Of a stretch of 64,000 nt of DNA, positions 7,098 to 16,154 are shown in pieces; positions within the stretch are counted from its first letter, which is position 1; each line of letters opens with the position of its first letter. Location of the stretch: NCBI GenBank assembly GCA_035627955.1, contig DASPKU010000022.1, forward strand, positions 1 through 64,000. Direction: 5' to 3'. This DNA is from Phycisphaerales bacterium (GTDB taxonomy: Bacteria; Planctomycetota; Phycisphaerae; Phycisphaerales; UBA1924). The notes below the pieces were generated by a model, which saw only the letters and a list, made by a program, of their open reading frames with translations, was not told the DNA's origin and made no database searches. Position numbers and translations under genes: made by a program.

Positions 7098-9041
7098 ATG
7101 AACGCACGCTTCATCCTGGCCCTGGCGCTCGCCGGGCTTTCATGGGCCCCCGCCGCGGCCCAGACCACGCCCGAATCCGACCCGCGGATCGACGACGAGA
7201 CCGGCCGTCTGCTGGCCACGTGGCCCAAGGACCGCCTCTTCGACCACATCCACATGCGGCTGGAGCTCACCTTCCCGGACATGGGCAAGCCGTACCTGGA
7301 GGGCGTGGAAACGCTCACGATCGCCCCGGTCGGCGCCGGCCGCTCGCGGATCACGCTGGACTGCAACGGCCCGTCGGTCACCCAGGCGCTGCTCAACGGC
7401 GACCCCTGCCGCTTCGAGCAGCAGGGCAAGAAGCTGGTGGTGACCTTTCCCCGTGAGCTGCCCAGGGGCGCGGCCGCGGACCTCACGCTCCAGTACACGG
7501 TCGACTTCGGCAAGAACAAGGGCGAGGGGCTGACCTACAGCCGCGCCCGCAAGGACGGCAAGGGGCTGACCGAGCAGTCCCCGCAGATCCACGCCCAGGG
7601 CGAGGCGGAGCTGAACAGCCGGTGGTTCCCGTGCCTGGACCACCCATCGGAGAAGCTCACGACGGAGCTGGTTGTGGACGTCGAGGATGGGTACGAGGTG
7701 GTGTCGAACGGCCGCCTGGTCTCGCAAGAGGCGGGGCTCCCCGGGCGCACGAAGTGGCACTGGCGACAGGATCAATCGCACACGGCCTACCTCGTGACGC
7801 TTGTGGTGGGGCGGCTCGCCCGCGTGGATCTCATCGAGGCTGACGGCTCCTCGCCGCGGGTGCCGATGCCGGTCTTTACGCCCATCGGCACCGAGGACAA
7901 CATCCGCCGCACCTTCGCGGGTGTGCCGGAGATGATGCGTTTCTTCGAGGAGCGGTTCGGCGTGCCCTACCCCTGGGACAAGTACGCCCAGTGCAACGTG
8001 CGCGACTTCGCCGCCGGCGGCATGGAGAACACCAGCTGCACGCTGCTGAACGCCCGCATGGTGACGATGGACGCGCCCGAGGGGACGTTCGATGACCTGC
8101 TGAGCCACGAGCTGGCGCACCAGTGGTTCGGCGACCTGATCACGTGCAAGTCGTGGGACCACCTGTGGATTCAGGAAGGCTGGGCGACGTACTCCGAGGC
8201 CCTGTGGAACGCCCACAAGGGGTCGAAGGACGGCGAGGAGAAGGCCCGCGCGGCGTACCACAAGACCATCCTCTCGCTCGCCCGGAGCCAGCAGCGCCGC
8301 AACCGCGGCCACGCACCGGTCGCGCCCGCGGTCGTCAGCAACCGCTACAAGAACCCCGACAGCGTGTTCATGAAGTCCGACGACCCCTACTCCAAGGGCG
8401 CGATGGTGCTGCACATGCTGCGGCAGCGGCTGGGTGACAAGGCCTTCTTCGAGGGCACGACGCTTTTCCTGCGGCGGTTCGCGTACAAGAGCGTCGAGAC
8501 CGACGACTACCGGCGCGTGCTCGAGGAGGTCTCGGGGCAGAGCCTGGAGCGGTTCTTCGACCAGTGGACGCGCCGGCCCGGGCTGCCGCGGCTCTCCGTG
8601 ACGCAGGCGTGGGACGAGGCGAGCGGCATGCTGACCCTGAACGTCGAGCAGACCCAGAAGATCGACCGCCACAACCCCGCGTACGCCATCACCGTCCCGG
8701 TGCTGATCAAGCTGACCGACACCGATAGCCGCTGGCTGCACATCGACATGGACGCGCGCACCGCGAGCGGGTCGATCAAGCTGCCTGGAAAGCCCGTTGA
8801 CCTGTCGGTTGACCCCAACCTGACCGTGCTCGCGGCCGTGAAGGTTGAGAAGCCCGAGGCGATGTGGCGGCACGAGGCCGAGCACGGCCCGACGCTCGCG
8901 GCCCGATGTCGTGCGGTCGACCACCTGCGCGCGGTCGACAGCCCGGGCGCGCAGGAACTGCTCGCACGAATCGCCTCTGACGCAAACGCCGATGAACTCC
9001 TCAAGCAGGCCGCGGCCGACGCGCTCGCCGCCCGCGACTAA
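7098..9041 (+). CDS. Exported M1-family metallo-aminopeptidase
   Basis: A zinc aminopeptidase with a signal peptide (residues 1-21, ending AAAQ), so it probably acts in the periplasm. The exopeptidase motif GGMEN is at residues 307-311. The zinc site HELAH is at 337-341, with the third ligand Glu360 in QEGWATY. The catalytic-tyrosine region is in DDPYSKGAMVLHMLR. At 647 residues it lacks the long helical C-terminal domain of large M1 enzymes. GATAAG lies only 8 bp before the ATG, which would suit a leaderless transcript. A paralogue follows 21 bp downstream. Confidence 0.93.
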   Translation: MNARFILALALAGLSWAPAAAQTTPESDPRIDDETGRLLATWPKDRLFDHIHMRLELTFPDMGKPYLEGVETLTIAPVGAGRSRITLDCNGPSVTQALLNGDPCRFEQQGKKLVVTFPRELPRGAAADLTLQYTVDFGKNKGEGLTYSRARKDGKGLTEQSPQIHAQGEAELNSRWFPCLDHPSEKLTTELVVDVEDGYEVVSNGRLVSQEAGLPGRTKWHWRQDQSHTAYLVTLVVGRLARVDLIEADGSSPRVPMPVFTPIGTEDNIRRTFAGVPEMMRFFEERFGVPYPWDKYAQCNVRDFAAGGMENTSCTLLNARMVTMDAPEGTFDDLLSHELAHQWFGDLITCKSWDHLWIQEGWATYSEALWNAHKGSKDGEEKARAAYHKTILSLARSQQRRNRGHAPVAPAVVSNRYKNPDSVFMKSDDPYSKGAMVLHMLRQRLGDKAFFEGTTLFLRRFAYKSVETDDYRRVLEEVSGQSLERFFDQWTRRPGLPRLSVTQAWDEASGMLTLNVEQTQKIDRHNPAYAITVPVLIKLTDTDSRWLHIDMDARTASGSIKLPGKPVDLSVDPNLTVLAAVKVEKPEAMWRHEAEHGPTLAARCRAVDHLRAVDSPGAQELLARIASDANADELLKQAAADALAARD

Positions 9042-9062
9042 CCGACCAACGGAGATGTGTCG

Positions 9063-11702
9063 ATGCCCCGCCTGACCCACCCGACCGCCCGCACCGCCCT
9101 CTCGCGCGTGCTGCTGCTCGCTCTTGCCGCCGACCTCGCCCTCCCCGCGCTCGCGGGCGGCGGTCACGAGGGCTGCCTCGAAGGCCGCACCCTCTTCGTC
9201 CCCGCTGCCAAGTCCGCCGCGTTCGACGAGGACAGCGGGCGCGACCTGCGGAACTTCCCCCCGCACCGCCTCGCCGACCTCACGCACATGCGGCTGGAGA
9301 TCCTGATCGAGGACATGAACACGCCGCGCTTCACGGCCACGCAGTCGCTGCGGCTCGCCGCCCTCGGCCAGCCGCTGGAGACGCTCACGCTCGATGCTCG
9401 CGGACTCAGCATCGCGTCGGTGGCGATGGCAGGGCGTGAAACGCGCTTCTCGCACGACGGGCGGGCGCTCACCGTCACGTTCGCGCCGGCGCTCCAGCCC
9501 GGCGAGATTGGCGAGCTCATCACCGAGTACAGCGCCAACGACCCGGCCCTCGGCCTGATCTGGACACCCGAGTCCCCCGCGTTCCCCGGCCGCCCCGCGC
9601 AGCTGCACACGCAAGGCCAGCCCGAGACCAACAGCTTCTGGTTCCCCTGCCGCGACTTCCCCAACGAGCGCCTGACGACCGAGCTGCTGGTGACCGTGCC
9701 CGCCGGCTACACCGTCAGCGGCAACGGCTACCTGGCGGATCGGCGCCGCGAGATCCGCACGGCGAAGACCGCCGCGGGCGACCAGCGGATGAGGCCCTAC
9801 GACACGTTCCACTGGGTGCAGGACAAGCCGCACGTGCCGTACCTCGTGTCGCTGGTGGTCGGCAAGTTCGATGTGGTCGACGTCGGTTCCAAGCAGCTCT
9901 CGATGCCCGTGTACGTGCCGCCGGGCCAGGGCCCCTGGGTGCAGGGGACCTACGGCCGCACCAGGGACATGGTCACCTTCTTCGAGCGCGTCACCGGCCA
10001 GCCCTACCCCTGGGCGCGGTACGCGCAGCTGGTGGTGTGGAACTTCGGCGCCGGCGGCATGGAGAACACCTCGGCCACGACGCTGTACGACACGGCCGTG
10101 TTCCGCCCCGATGCCCTGATCGACCATGACCTCGACGGCCTGATCAGCCACGAGCTCGCGCACCAGTGGTTCGGCGACCTCGCGACGTGCAACTCGTGGG
10201 AGCACATCTGGCTCAACGAGGGCTTCGCGACCTACATGACCGACCTGTGGTTCGAGCACCGCGACGGGCGCGACCGCTACGAGGCCGAGATGATCGGCCA
10301 GTTCGACGGCGTGATCGGCGCGGACAAGGCTGAGGCGCCGGCCGCGCAGGGCATGGCCAGCAAGGTCTACACGCACCCGTGGGAAGTCTTCCGCCGCCCC
10401 GCGAACCCCTACGGCAAGGGCGCCTCGGTCCTCCACATGCTGCGCCGCGAGCTGGGCGATGAGCAGTTCTTCGCGGGCGTGCGGCTCTACACGCAGCGTT
10501 ACGCCCTCAAGACCACCGAGACCTCGGACCTGCGCTACGCGCTCGAGGAGGTCTCCGGCCGCTCGCTCGAGCAGTTCTTCACCCAGTGGTGCACCCGCCC
10601 CGGCGTGCCGCTGCTGACCGTGACACCCGCCTGGGACGCGGCCAGCAGCACCCTGACCGTCACGGTCGAGCAGACTCAGCCGATCAACGGCGACAACCCG
10701 GCCTTCGAGTTCGACCTGCCTATCGCTATCAGCACCGGCTCCGCGGCCTTGCAGCAGCACGAGGCCGCGGTGACCGGCCGCACGGCCACCTGGTCAACCA
10801 AGCTCGACCAGGAGCCCGTGTTCATTGCGGTCGACCCCGACATGCACGTGCTCGCCGGGATCACCATCAAGCAGGAGGAGCCCGCCCTGCTGCGGCAGAT
10901 CGCCAATGGTCCCACGCTCTACAGCCGCGTGCAGGCGTGCCGCACGCTTTCTTCGCAGAGCGGGCCGGTATCGATGCAGGCCGCCGCTGCCCTCAGCCGC
11001 GTCGTGCACGACCGTGCCCTCCATTATCGACTGCGGCAGGAGGCCGTGCGTGCACTTGTCGCTCGCGGCGCCCACGCCGACGTGCGATCCCTCGCCACCA
11101 CCGCGACCGACCACTGGGAGGTGCGCGTCACCACCACCGAGGCCCTCGCCCAGGTCGCCAACTCCGATCCGCTGAAGGACAACTCTCGCGCCCGCGACGC
11201 CATCGGGGCACAGCTCGCCGAGCGCGCCGCCAAGGACAAGAGCACCAAGGTCCGCGCCGCAGCCATCCGCGCTCTTGCCGACGCGAAGACCTCGCACACA
11301 CTGCCCGCCGTGCTCGCGGCTCTCAGAGTGGAATCACAGAGCGATGCCATCCGCCAGGCCGCGCTCGACGCCCTCGCCAAGCTCGACGCCCCCGACACCA
11401 TCCAGCACGCGATCGCCTACAGCATGCCGGGCAACGACTCGCGTACACGCCCCACGGCCGTGGCCGCGATGGCGAAGCTCGCGCGTCAGAACAAGGACCT
11501 GGCCATCCGCACCCTCACCGACCTGCTGCACGACCGCCAGCTGCGCACTCAACGCGCGGCCGGCGACGCGCTGGCGGAGATTGACGACCCCCGCGCCGCA
11601 GAGGCGCTGCGCAGTGCCGCCGAAGCCCCGCGCTCCGAGGAGCACCGGGCGATGTACAGCGAGTGGCTGGAGAAGATCGACGCAAAGAGCAACGGCGGGT
11701 GA
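9063..11702 (+). CDS. Exported M1-family aminopeptidase with C-terminal HEAT repeats
   Basis: Paralogue of the preceding gene: signal peptide (to about LALPALAGG), GGMEN, HELAH at residues 363-367 and Glu386 in NEGFATY. After about residue 600 it continues as Ala-rich helical repeats of HEAT type (for example KVRAAAIRALADA, IRQAALDALAKL, RTQRAAGDALAEI) that the first copy lacks. The start at ATG 9063 is preferred over GTG 9057 because GGAGA lies 7 bp upstream. The two genes probably form one transcript ending at the palindromic doublet downstream. Confidence 0.92.
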   Translation: MPRLTHPTARTALSRVLLLALAADLALPALAGGGHEGCLEGRTLFVPAAKSAAFDEDSGRDLRNFPPHRLADLTHMRLEILIEDMNTPRFTATQSLRLAALGQPLETLTLDARGLSIASVAMAGRETRFSHDGRALTVTFAPALQPGEIGELITEYSANDPALGLIWTPESPAFPGRPAQLHTQGQPETNSFWFPCRDFPNERLTTELLVTVPAGYTVSGNGYLADRRREIRTAKTAAGDQRMRPYDTFHWVQDKPHVPYLVSLVVGKFDVVDVGSKQLSMPVYVPPGQGPWVQGTYGRTRDMVTFFERVTGQPYPWARYAQLVVWNFGAGGMENTSATTLYDTAVFRPDALIDHDLDGLISHELAHQWFGDLATCNSWEHIWLNEGFATYMTDLWFEHRDGRDRYEAEMIGQFDGVIGADKAEAPAAQGMASKVYTHPWEVFRRPANPYGKGASVLHMLRRELGDEQFFAGVRLYTQRYALKTTETSDLRYALEEVSGRSLEQFFTQWCTRPGVPLLTVTPAWDAASSTLTVTVEQTQPINGDNPAFEFDLPIAISTGSAALQQHEAAVTGRTATWSTKLDQEPVFIAVDPDMHVLAGITIKQEEPALLRQIANGPTLYSRVQACRTLSSQSGPVSMQAAAALSRVVHDRALHYRLRQEAVRALVARGAHADVRSLATTATDHWEVRVTTTEALAQVANSDPLKDNSRARDAIGAQLAERAAKDKSTKVRAAAIRALADAKTSHTLPAVLAALRVESQSDAIRQAALDALAKLDAPDTIQHAIAYSMPGNDSRTRPTAVAAMAKLARQNKDLAIRTLTDLLHDRQLRTQRAAGDALAEIDDPRAAEALRSAAEAPRSEEHRAMYSEWLEKIDAKSNGG

Positions 11703-11711
11703 GGACTCAGG

Positions 11712-11817
11712 ACCGGGGAGGCGGGCTTTCAGCCCGCAGCCCTCTCCGTTCAATCTGCATGCGCTCCCAGGGAGAAAGCGAAGACTTGAGTGCGGGCTGA
11801 AAGCCCGCCTCCCCGGT
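11712..11817. repeat. Inverted doublet, repeat family B; likely bidirectional terminator
   Basis: 27-bp arms at 11712-11738 and 11791-11817 are perfect reverse complements, and each arm contains its own palindrome GCGGGCTTTCAGCCCGC. It lies exactly between the convergent aminopeptidase gene and kdsB. A single arm recurs at 31853-31879, also between convergent genes. Confidence 0.8.
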
Positions 11818-11819
11818 TG

Positions 11820-12563
11820 TTAGCCCCGCCGCGCCTTCCAACGCGCGACAAACGCCTCATACTGCTCCGGGGTATCAATCCCCTGCGTTGCGCACGCCCT
11901 CACCGCCACGCCGATCCGGTACCCGTGCTCCAGGACGCGCAGCTGCTCGAGCATCTCGCACTGCTCCAGCGGCGTCGGCGGCAGGTGCACGTACTGCGAC
12001 AGGAACGCCCGCTGGTACACGTACAGCCCCACGTGCTTCAGCGGCGCGACCGCCGTCCCGCCCGCCCGCGGGTGCGGGATCAGCGACCGCGAGAAGTACA
12101 GCGCGTGCCGGTCCGCCCCCGTCACGACCTTCACAATATTTGGATTCGCCGGGTCCTCGCCGGGCATGAAGGGCGACGCCACCGTGGCGACCTCACACCC
12201 GCCGCTGAGCATCACCTCAACCGCCGCGTCGATCACCGCGGGCTCGATCTCCGGCTCATCCCCCTGCACATTCACGACCACCGCATCATCACCGAGCCGC
12301 AGCCTCGCCGCGGCCTCCGCCAGCCGGCTCGTCCCATTGGGATGCTCGATGCTCGTCATCACCGCGTCGCCGCCGAACCCCTTCACCGCCTCCTCGATCC
12401 GCCGGTCGTCGGTCGCCACCACCACCCGCGACAGCGACCCCGCCCGCTTCACCGCCTCGTACACGTGCTCCACCAGCGGGTTCCCGGTGCGATCAAGCAG
12501 CATCTTCCCCGGCAGACGCGTCGAGGCCATGCGGGCCGGGATGATGGCGATGATCGGCGGCAA
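11820..12563 (-). CDS. kdsB: 3-deoxy-manno-octulosonate cytidylyltransferase
   Basis: Activates Kdo with CTP for lipopolysaccharide core synthesis, which implies an outer membrane. The N-terminal IIAIIPARMASTRLPGK nucleotide-binding motif is present, followed by VVVATDD, EHPNGTSRLAEA, VVNVQGDEPE and HVGLYVYQRAFL. The frame is open further upstream, but that part is translated repeat DNA. A TTG at 12563 gives the family length of 247 residues and starts just before the conserved motif. A ~100-bp inverted repeat ends 21 bp upstream and so forms the 5' UTR or promoter region. Confidence 0.93.
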   Translation of the reverse strand: MPPIIAIIPARMASTRLPGKMLLDRTGNPLVEHVYEAVKRAGSLSRVVVATDDRRIEEAVKGFGGDAVMTSIEHPNGTSRLAEAAARLRLGDDAVVVNVQGDEPEIEPAVIDAAVEVMLSGGCEVATVASPFMPGEDPANPNIVKVVTGADRHALYFSRSLIPHPRAGGTAVAPLKHVGLYVYQRAFLSQYVHLPPTPLEQCEMLEQLRVLEHGYRIGVAVRACATQGIDTPEQYEAFVARWKARRG

Positions 12564-12584
12564 TCGGAACGAACCCCAAAGACT

Positions 12585-12682
12585 AACCACAGAGACACAG
12601 AGGCACAGAGAAAGGCAGTTGGGATGGAAGATAATCACGAAGACAAAGACACTCCTCTCTGTGTCTCTGTGCCTCTGTGGTT
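12585..12682. repeat. Inverted doublet of CACAGAG-type motifs
   Basis: Arms 12585-12611 and 12656-12682 are inverted copies with 25 of 27 matching positions, made of CACAGAGA/CACAGAGG units. The 98-bp element sits between the TPR gene stop and the kdsB start. It resembles an empty version of small inverted-repeat elements that can carry a gene. Confidence 0.7.
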
Positions 12683-12690
12683 CAATCCTT

Positions 12691-14196
12691 TTACTTCGCC
12701 CGCAGCTCCGTCAGGGCCTTCTTGATCTGCTCCCGCCGCGCCCGAATGTCCTTGAAGCTGATGGACTGCACCGCGATCCCCGACGCGATCTTGTCCGCCT
12801 CCTCCAGCGTCGCCAGGTCCCGCGTCTCGGTCGCCTTCTGCTGCAGCGCCACCATCAGCGAGTACCGCATCTCCAACTGCATCTCCGCGGACGTCTCACG
12901 CATCTCGAGCCCGCGCCGGAAGGTCTCCACCGCCTCGTCGTTCCACCCGATGTTCAGGAACGACTGCCCCAGGTACAGCAGGCTGGGTGCCCGGTTCTTG
13001 GGGTCCTGCTGGCTCTCCTGGAACAGCTCCACCGCCTCGTTGTACCGCCCCGCGTTGTAGTACCGCTTCCCAAGCTCGAACTTCCGCACCAGGTCCGTCG
13101 GGTAGTTCGCCACCCGCAGCTTGTGCTCCTCGAGCTCCAGGTTCGCGTGGTCGGTCTGCTGCTGGGCCAGCATCCGCTGCACCATCTCGTTCTCCGGCGC
13201 CTTCTCCAGCATCTGCTGCAGCTCGACCACCTTGCGGCGGCTCTGCCGGATGCGGATATCACCCGCCTGCTCGCGGAAGCGGAACTGCTTGGTCGCCTCG
13301 AACGCCTCCATGAACAGCTTCCACGCCTTCTCTTCGTCGCTCGGCCGCCCGCGCTCTAGCAGCAGCTTGCCCAGCTTGTCGATCGTCGGCAGGTCCGTGG
13401 GCCGCTTCTTGTACTCCTCGACCGCCGCCACCAGCAGCCGGTCGATCGTCTCGTCGGTCTTGACGATCCGCTCAGAGTCCTCCAGCATCCGCTGCTTGTC
13501 CGCATCGCGGATGTTCTGCCGGAACCCGCCCGCCTCGCCCGACCGCTCATACCCGCCGCGCGCCATCGTCGCCTGGGCCGCCAGCGTCCGGATGTACGCC
13601 CCCAGCTGCCCGTCCGTCGGGTCCACGCGGTGCGCCGCCTCCGCCGCCTTGATCGCGCGGTCGAACGACCCCACGCGCTCGAAGCTCTCGCAGCACTTCA
13701 TGATCAGGTCTTTCCGCGGCTTGGGCTGGCTGATCGCCGTCGCGAACGCCCGGTCGCCCACCCACAGCGTCGGCTCGGGCTGCCCGACCTTCGCCGTCGC
13801 CTCAAACGCCCGCACCGCCAGCGTCGCCTCCTTGGGCTTCAGGGCCCACTCCAGGATCGCCAGCAGGAACTTGTCGACGTCCGTCTTGCCCGACACGCTC
13901 TTGATGACGTCTTTATCAAGGCCCTTCTTGCTCGCGGGGTCATTGAGGAACTTCGGCACCGCCGCGAAGAACCCTTGTAAGCCCGTCATCGACCCCGGGT
14001 CCCACCGCAGCCCGTTCAGCCACAGCTGGATCGCGTACTGGAGGTTGCCCGTCTCCTCCACCGTGCGGGCGTGCTCGAAGAACTTGGTCGCCTTCTCGGG
14101 CGAGAAGACAATGGGAGCCTTGTCCTTGTCTTTGTCCTTGTCAGGACCGTCGTCGTCGGGGAAGCCGGTAGCTGTTTTCTTTCCGAAGAACGCCAA
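12691..14196 (-). CDS. Tetratricopeptide-repeat protein
   Basis: A 501-residue, mostly helical cytosolic protein without a signal peptide. A short charged linker (DKDKDKDK, about residues 19-26) follows the N-terminus. TPR-type helix pairs are visible, for example FFEHARTVEETGNLQYAIQLW, KFELGKRYYNAGRYNEAVEL and LYLGQSFLNIGWNDEAVETF. A charged coiled-coil-like stretch lies around residues 330-375. It is probably a scaffold or adaptor; the partner is unknown. It reads toward kdsB but is separated from it by a palindromic element. Confidence 0.75.
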   Translation of the reverse strand: MAFFGKKTATGFPDDDGPDKDKDKDKAPIVFSPEKATKFFEHARTVEETGNLQYAIQLWLNGLRWDPGSMTGLQGFFAAVPKFLNDPASKKGLDKDVIKSVSGKTDVDKFLLAILEWALKPKEATLAVRAFEATAKVGQPEPTLWVGDRAFATAISQPKPRKDLIMKCCESFERVGSFDRAIKAAEAAHRVDPTDGQLGAYIRTLAAQATMARGGYERSGEAGGFRQNIRDADKQRMLEDSERIVKTDETIDRLLVAAVEEYKKRPTDLPTIDKLGKLLLERGRPSDEEKAWKLFMEAFEATKQFRFREQAGDIRIRQSRRKVVELQQMLEKAPENEMVQRMLAQQQTDHANLELEEHKLRVANYPTDLVRKFELGKRYYNAGRYNEAVELFQESQQDPKNRAPSLLYLGQSFLNIGWNDEAVETFRRGLEMRETSAEMQLEMRYSLMVALQQKATETRDLATLEEADKIASGIAVQSISFKDIRARREQIKKALTELRAK

Positions 14197-14316
14197 AACA
14201 GATTCCTTCTGGTGGTGAGCGGTGGGGTCGTCCGGCCCGGGAGCCGCGGGGGCCGTGATTCTAGTGAAACCGGCTCAGGCCCGCATTGTTGCCTTCCTCC
14301 TGATCCGGCGGGAAGA

Positions 14317-14485
14317 GAACGCGGAGTACGCGGACGGGAGCGGAGGGGCGCGGAGCCGAGGCTGAATCGGGCAATCCCCGGCCTCCCTCCGTCTTCCTCC
14401 GACGCCCTCTGCGAACTCTGCGTTCTGTTCCTACTCCCCCTGGCTCTCTCCGCGTGCCTCCGCCGCTTCCGCGACCTCCGCGTTC
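14317..14485. repeat. Inverted doublet, GCGGAG family, copy 1
   Basis: The left arm (14317-14355) and the reverse complement of the right arm (14448-14485) align along their whole length, both starting GAACGCGGAG and ending GCGCGGAG/CACGCGGAG. It lies between the divergent TPR and def genes and makes up most of their roughly 310-bp gap; nothing else is evident there. Related copies are at 27427-27526 and 59651-59790. Confidence 0.65.
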
Positions 14486-14510
14486 GCTTTACGTTCCATA
14501 CGATTTCAAG

Positions 14511-15110
14511 ATGCCCCCCGATCCCGCCAATCCCGCACCCATCGACCCCAAGTCCCTCCGCCTCCGCACCTACCCCGACCCCATCCTGCGGCAGAAGGCC
14601 CGCCCCGTCCCGCAGGTGAACGACGAGGTACGCGCGGTCGCCAAGGCCATGCTGCGCATCATGGTCGAGGAGGAGGGCATCGGCCTCGCCGCCCCCCAGG
14701 TCGGGCTCCCCTGGCGGCTCTTCGTGGTTGACATCCCCGAGGGCGAGGGCCGCTCCGCAACCGGCGACCCCCACGCAAACCCGCCCACCCCCCCCAGCGC
14801 CACCCACGGCCCGCAGGTCTACATCAACCCCGTCCTGTCGAAACCCACCGGCGGCGTCGAGCCCTATGAAGAAGGCTGCCTCAGCCTCCCCGACATCCGC
14901 GGCGACGTCCTCCGCCCACCCACCATCACCATCACCGCCCTCGACATCGAGGGCAACCAGTTCACCCACACCGCCACCGGCCTCCTCGCCCGCTGCTGGC
15001 AGCACGAGTTCGACCACCTCGACGGCGTCCTCATCATCGACAAGATGACGGCGCCCTACAGGCTCAAAAACAGAAGCGCCATCAGGGACCTGGAACGCGA
15101 AGCCCTCTAG
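14511..15110 (+). CDS. def: Peptide deformylase
   Basis: Removes the formyl group from the initiator methionine. The three metal-site motifs are present: GIGLAAPQVG, EEGCLSLP (ligand Cys) and QHEFDHLDG (two His ligands and the catalytic Glu). The start is ATG 14511, because the frame upstream runs through repeat DNA. The 199 residues include a Pro-rich insertion of about 20 residues between VVDIPEG and the PQVYINP strand. Confidence 0.95.
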   Translation: MPPDPANPAPIDPKSLRLRTYPDPILRQKARPVPQVNDEVRAVAKAMLRIMVEEEGIGLAAPQVGLPWRLFVVDIPEGEGRSATGDPHANPPTPPSATHGPQVYINPVLSKPTGGVEPYEEGCLSLPDIRGDVLRPPTITITALDIEGNQFTHTATGLLARCWQHEFDHLDGVLIIDKMTAPYRLKNRSAIRDLEREAL

Positions 15111-15301
15111 GCGAAGTCGGAAGTGGGAAGTCGGACATCGAGTTCAGACAAAGGATGGCATGCTCACTGTTCTGCGTGAGCATGCTTCTTTCCGCGGACA
15201 CAAGTCGACGCTTTGCATCGCCTCCTGCCTCGGCCGCGGAAGCGGCGCACGGCTTCAGCCGGGGCGTGGCGTCTTCGACACCCCCCGAATCAAATGCGGC
15301 C

Positions 15302-15919
15302 CTAATCGCGGAGCGACTTCCGGAGCGCTCCGCAGATCTCCGCCGTATCAAGCGTCGACGAGTATCTCCCAACGCCATCGCTCAGGTCGCGCTCGGCCCG
15401 CCCATACGCGATCAACTCTGCGTTCGTCATGCCGTCCATCCCCCATGTATACACGACGTAGCATCCATTGGCGTCCTTGCGAGGCGACCTGGGGTCGTCG
15501 AACTCGATCGCGACGGACCAGTCAATGCCCGGGTCTAACAGGGCTGCCAGGCGTCGAGTTGCCTGTGTTTCGGTCCCAATTGCGCGGACCTCAGCAAGGC
15601 GGAACGTGAAGGGGCCTTCGGGCGGTGTACGAAACTGGAACCGTTCGTCCGGCACCGCTTCGAAACGCGTCCCGTCAAGAATTCGGCGCACCTTCCATTG
15701 GCTCACGCTGCCAATGTTGAACTCACCATCCAGCGTCTGTTTCGGTTTGAGTTTGATGTACTCCTCGCGGCGACGGCTGTCGGCCGTGTAGGCGTCCATC
15801 ATTAGCGTAAGGCAGCGCACCTCGGTCTCCCTCCACCTCTTCTCCTTTAGATGGCCGAATAACGCATGCCCGCCGGCCCCGACGAGAATGATGGAGGCGA
15901 TCGCAATAATCCAGCGCAT
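15302..15919 (-). CDS. Membrane-anchored protein with a degenerate staphylococcal-nuclease-like fold
   Basis: 205 residues with an N-terminal membrane segment (IIAIASIILVGAGGHALF). The C-terminal half follows the SNase strand order: VRRILDGTRFEA, FTFRLAEVRAIGTET, VAIEFDD, GCYVVYTWGMDGMTNAELIAYGRAER. The position of the second catalytic Arg (usual YGR motif) is occupied by NGC, so nuclease activity is unlikely. The start is the ATG just before the hydrophobic segment. A 71-residue ORF on the same strand ends 20 bp upstream. The fold assignment is inferred from pattern. The 190 bp toward def hold no evident feature. Confidence 0.6.
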   Translation of the reverse strand: MRWIIAIASIILVGAGGHALFGHLKEKRWRETEVRCLTLMMDAYTADSRRREEYIKLKPKQTLDGEFNIGSVSQWKVRRILDGTRFEAVPDERFQFRTPPEGPFTFRLAEVRAIGTETQATRRLAALLDPGIDWSVAIEFDDPRSPRKDANGCYVVYTWGMDGMTNAELIAYGRAERDLSDGVGRYSSTLDTAEICGALRKSLRD

Positions 15920-15938
15920 ACGGCGAAGACTACCTCTT

Positions 15939-16154
15939 TCAGCCTCTGGCCTCAACCAGGGACTGGAGCCGCTCCAAAGAACCGATGGGCACGAACCGGT
16001 TGTCCTTGTCATATCCCACGAGTGCCCCGTCGGGCTTCGTGCAGACGAAGGTGAGCTTGGCCCCCCAAGGCGGCAGCCATGCGCCCCGCATTCCGGGTAC
16101 CCGTTTATCCAGCCATTCGATGCACTCAATCCGCTCAGCGATTGTCATGCCCAT
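15939..16154 (-). CDS. Hypothetical 71-residue protein
   Basis: Begins MGMTIAERIECIEWLDKRV and ends SLERLQSLVEARG: a short helix, a mixed central part with WLPPWGAKLTFVC, and a C-terminal helix. Composition is balanced and unlike a frame shadow. It has no recognised domain and no clear ribosome-binding site. It is on the same strand as the SNase-like gene, with a 19-bp gap, so the two may be cotranscribed. Confidence 0.5.
   Translation of the reverse strand: MGMTIAERIECIEWLDKRVPGMRGAWLPPWGAKLTFVCTKPDGALVGYDKDNRFVPIGSLERLQSLVEARG

Noticed and set aside
7140-10760. A 1,206-codon minus-strand open frame opposite the M1 aminopeptidases
   Set aside because: Antisense shadow; both plus-strand genes have intact catalytic motifs and signal peptides.
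11790-12725. 311-residue plus-strand ORF opposite kdsB
   Set aside because: Antisense shadow rich in Arg and His; kdsB on the other strand has all family motifs.
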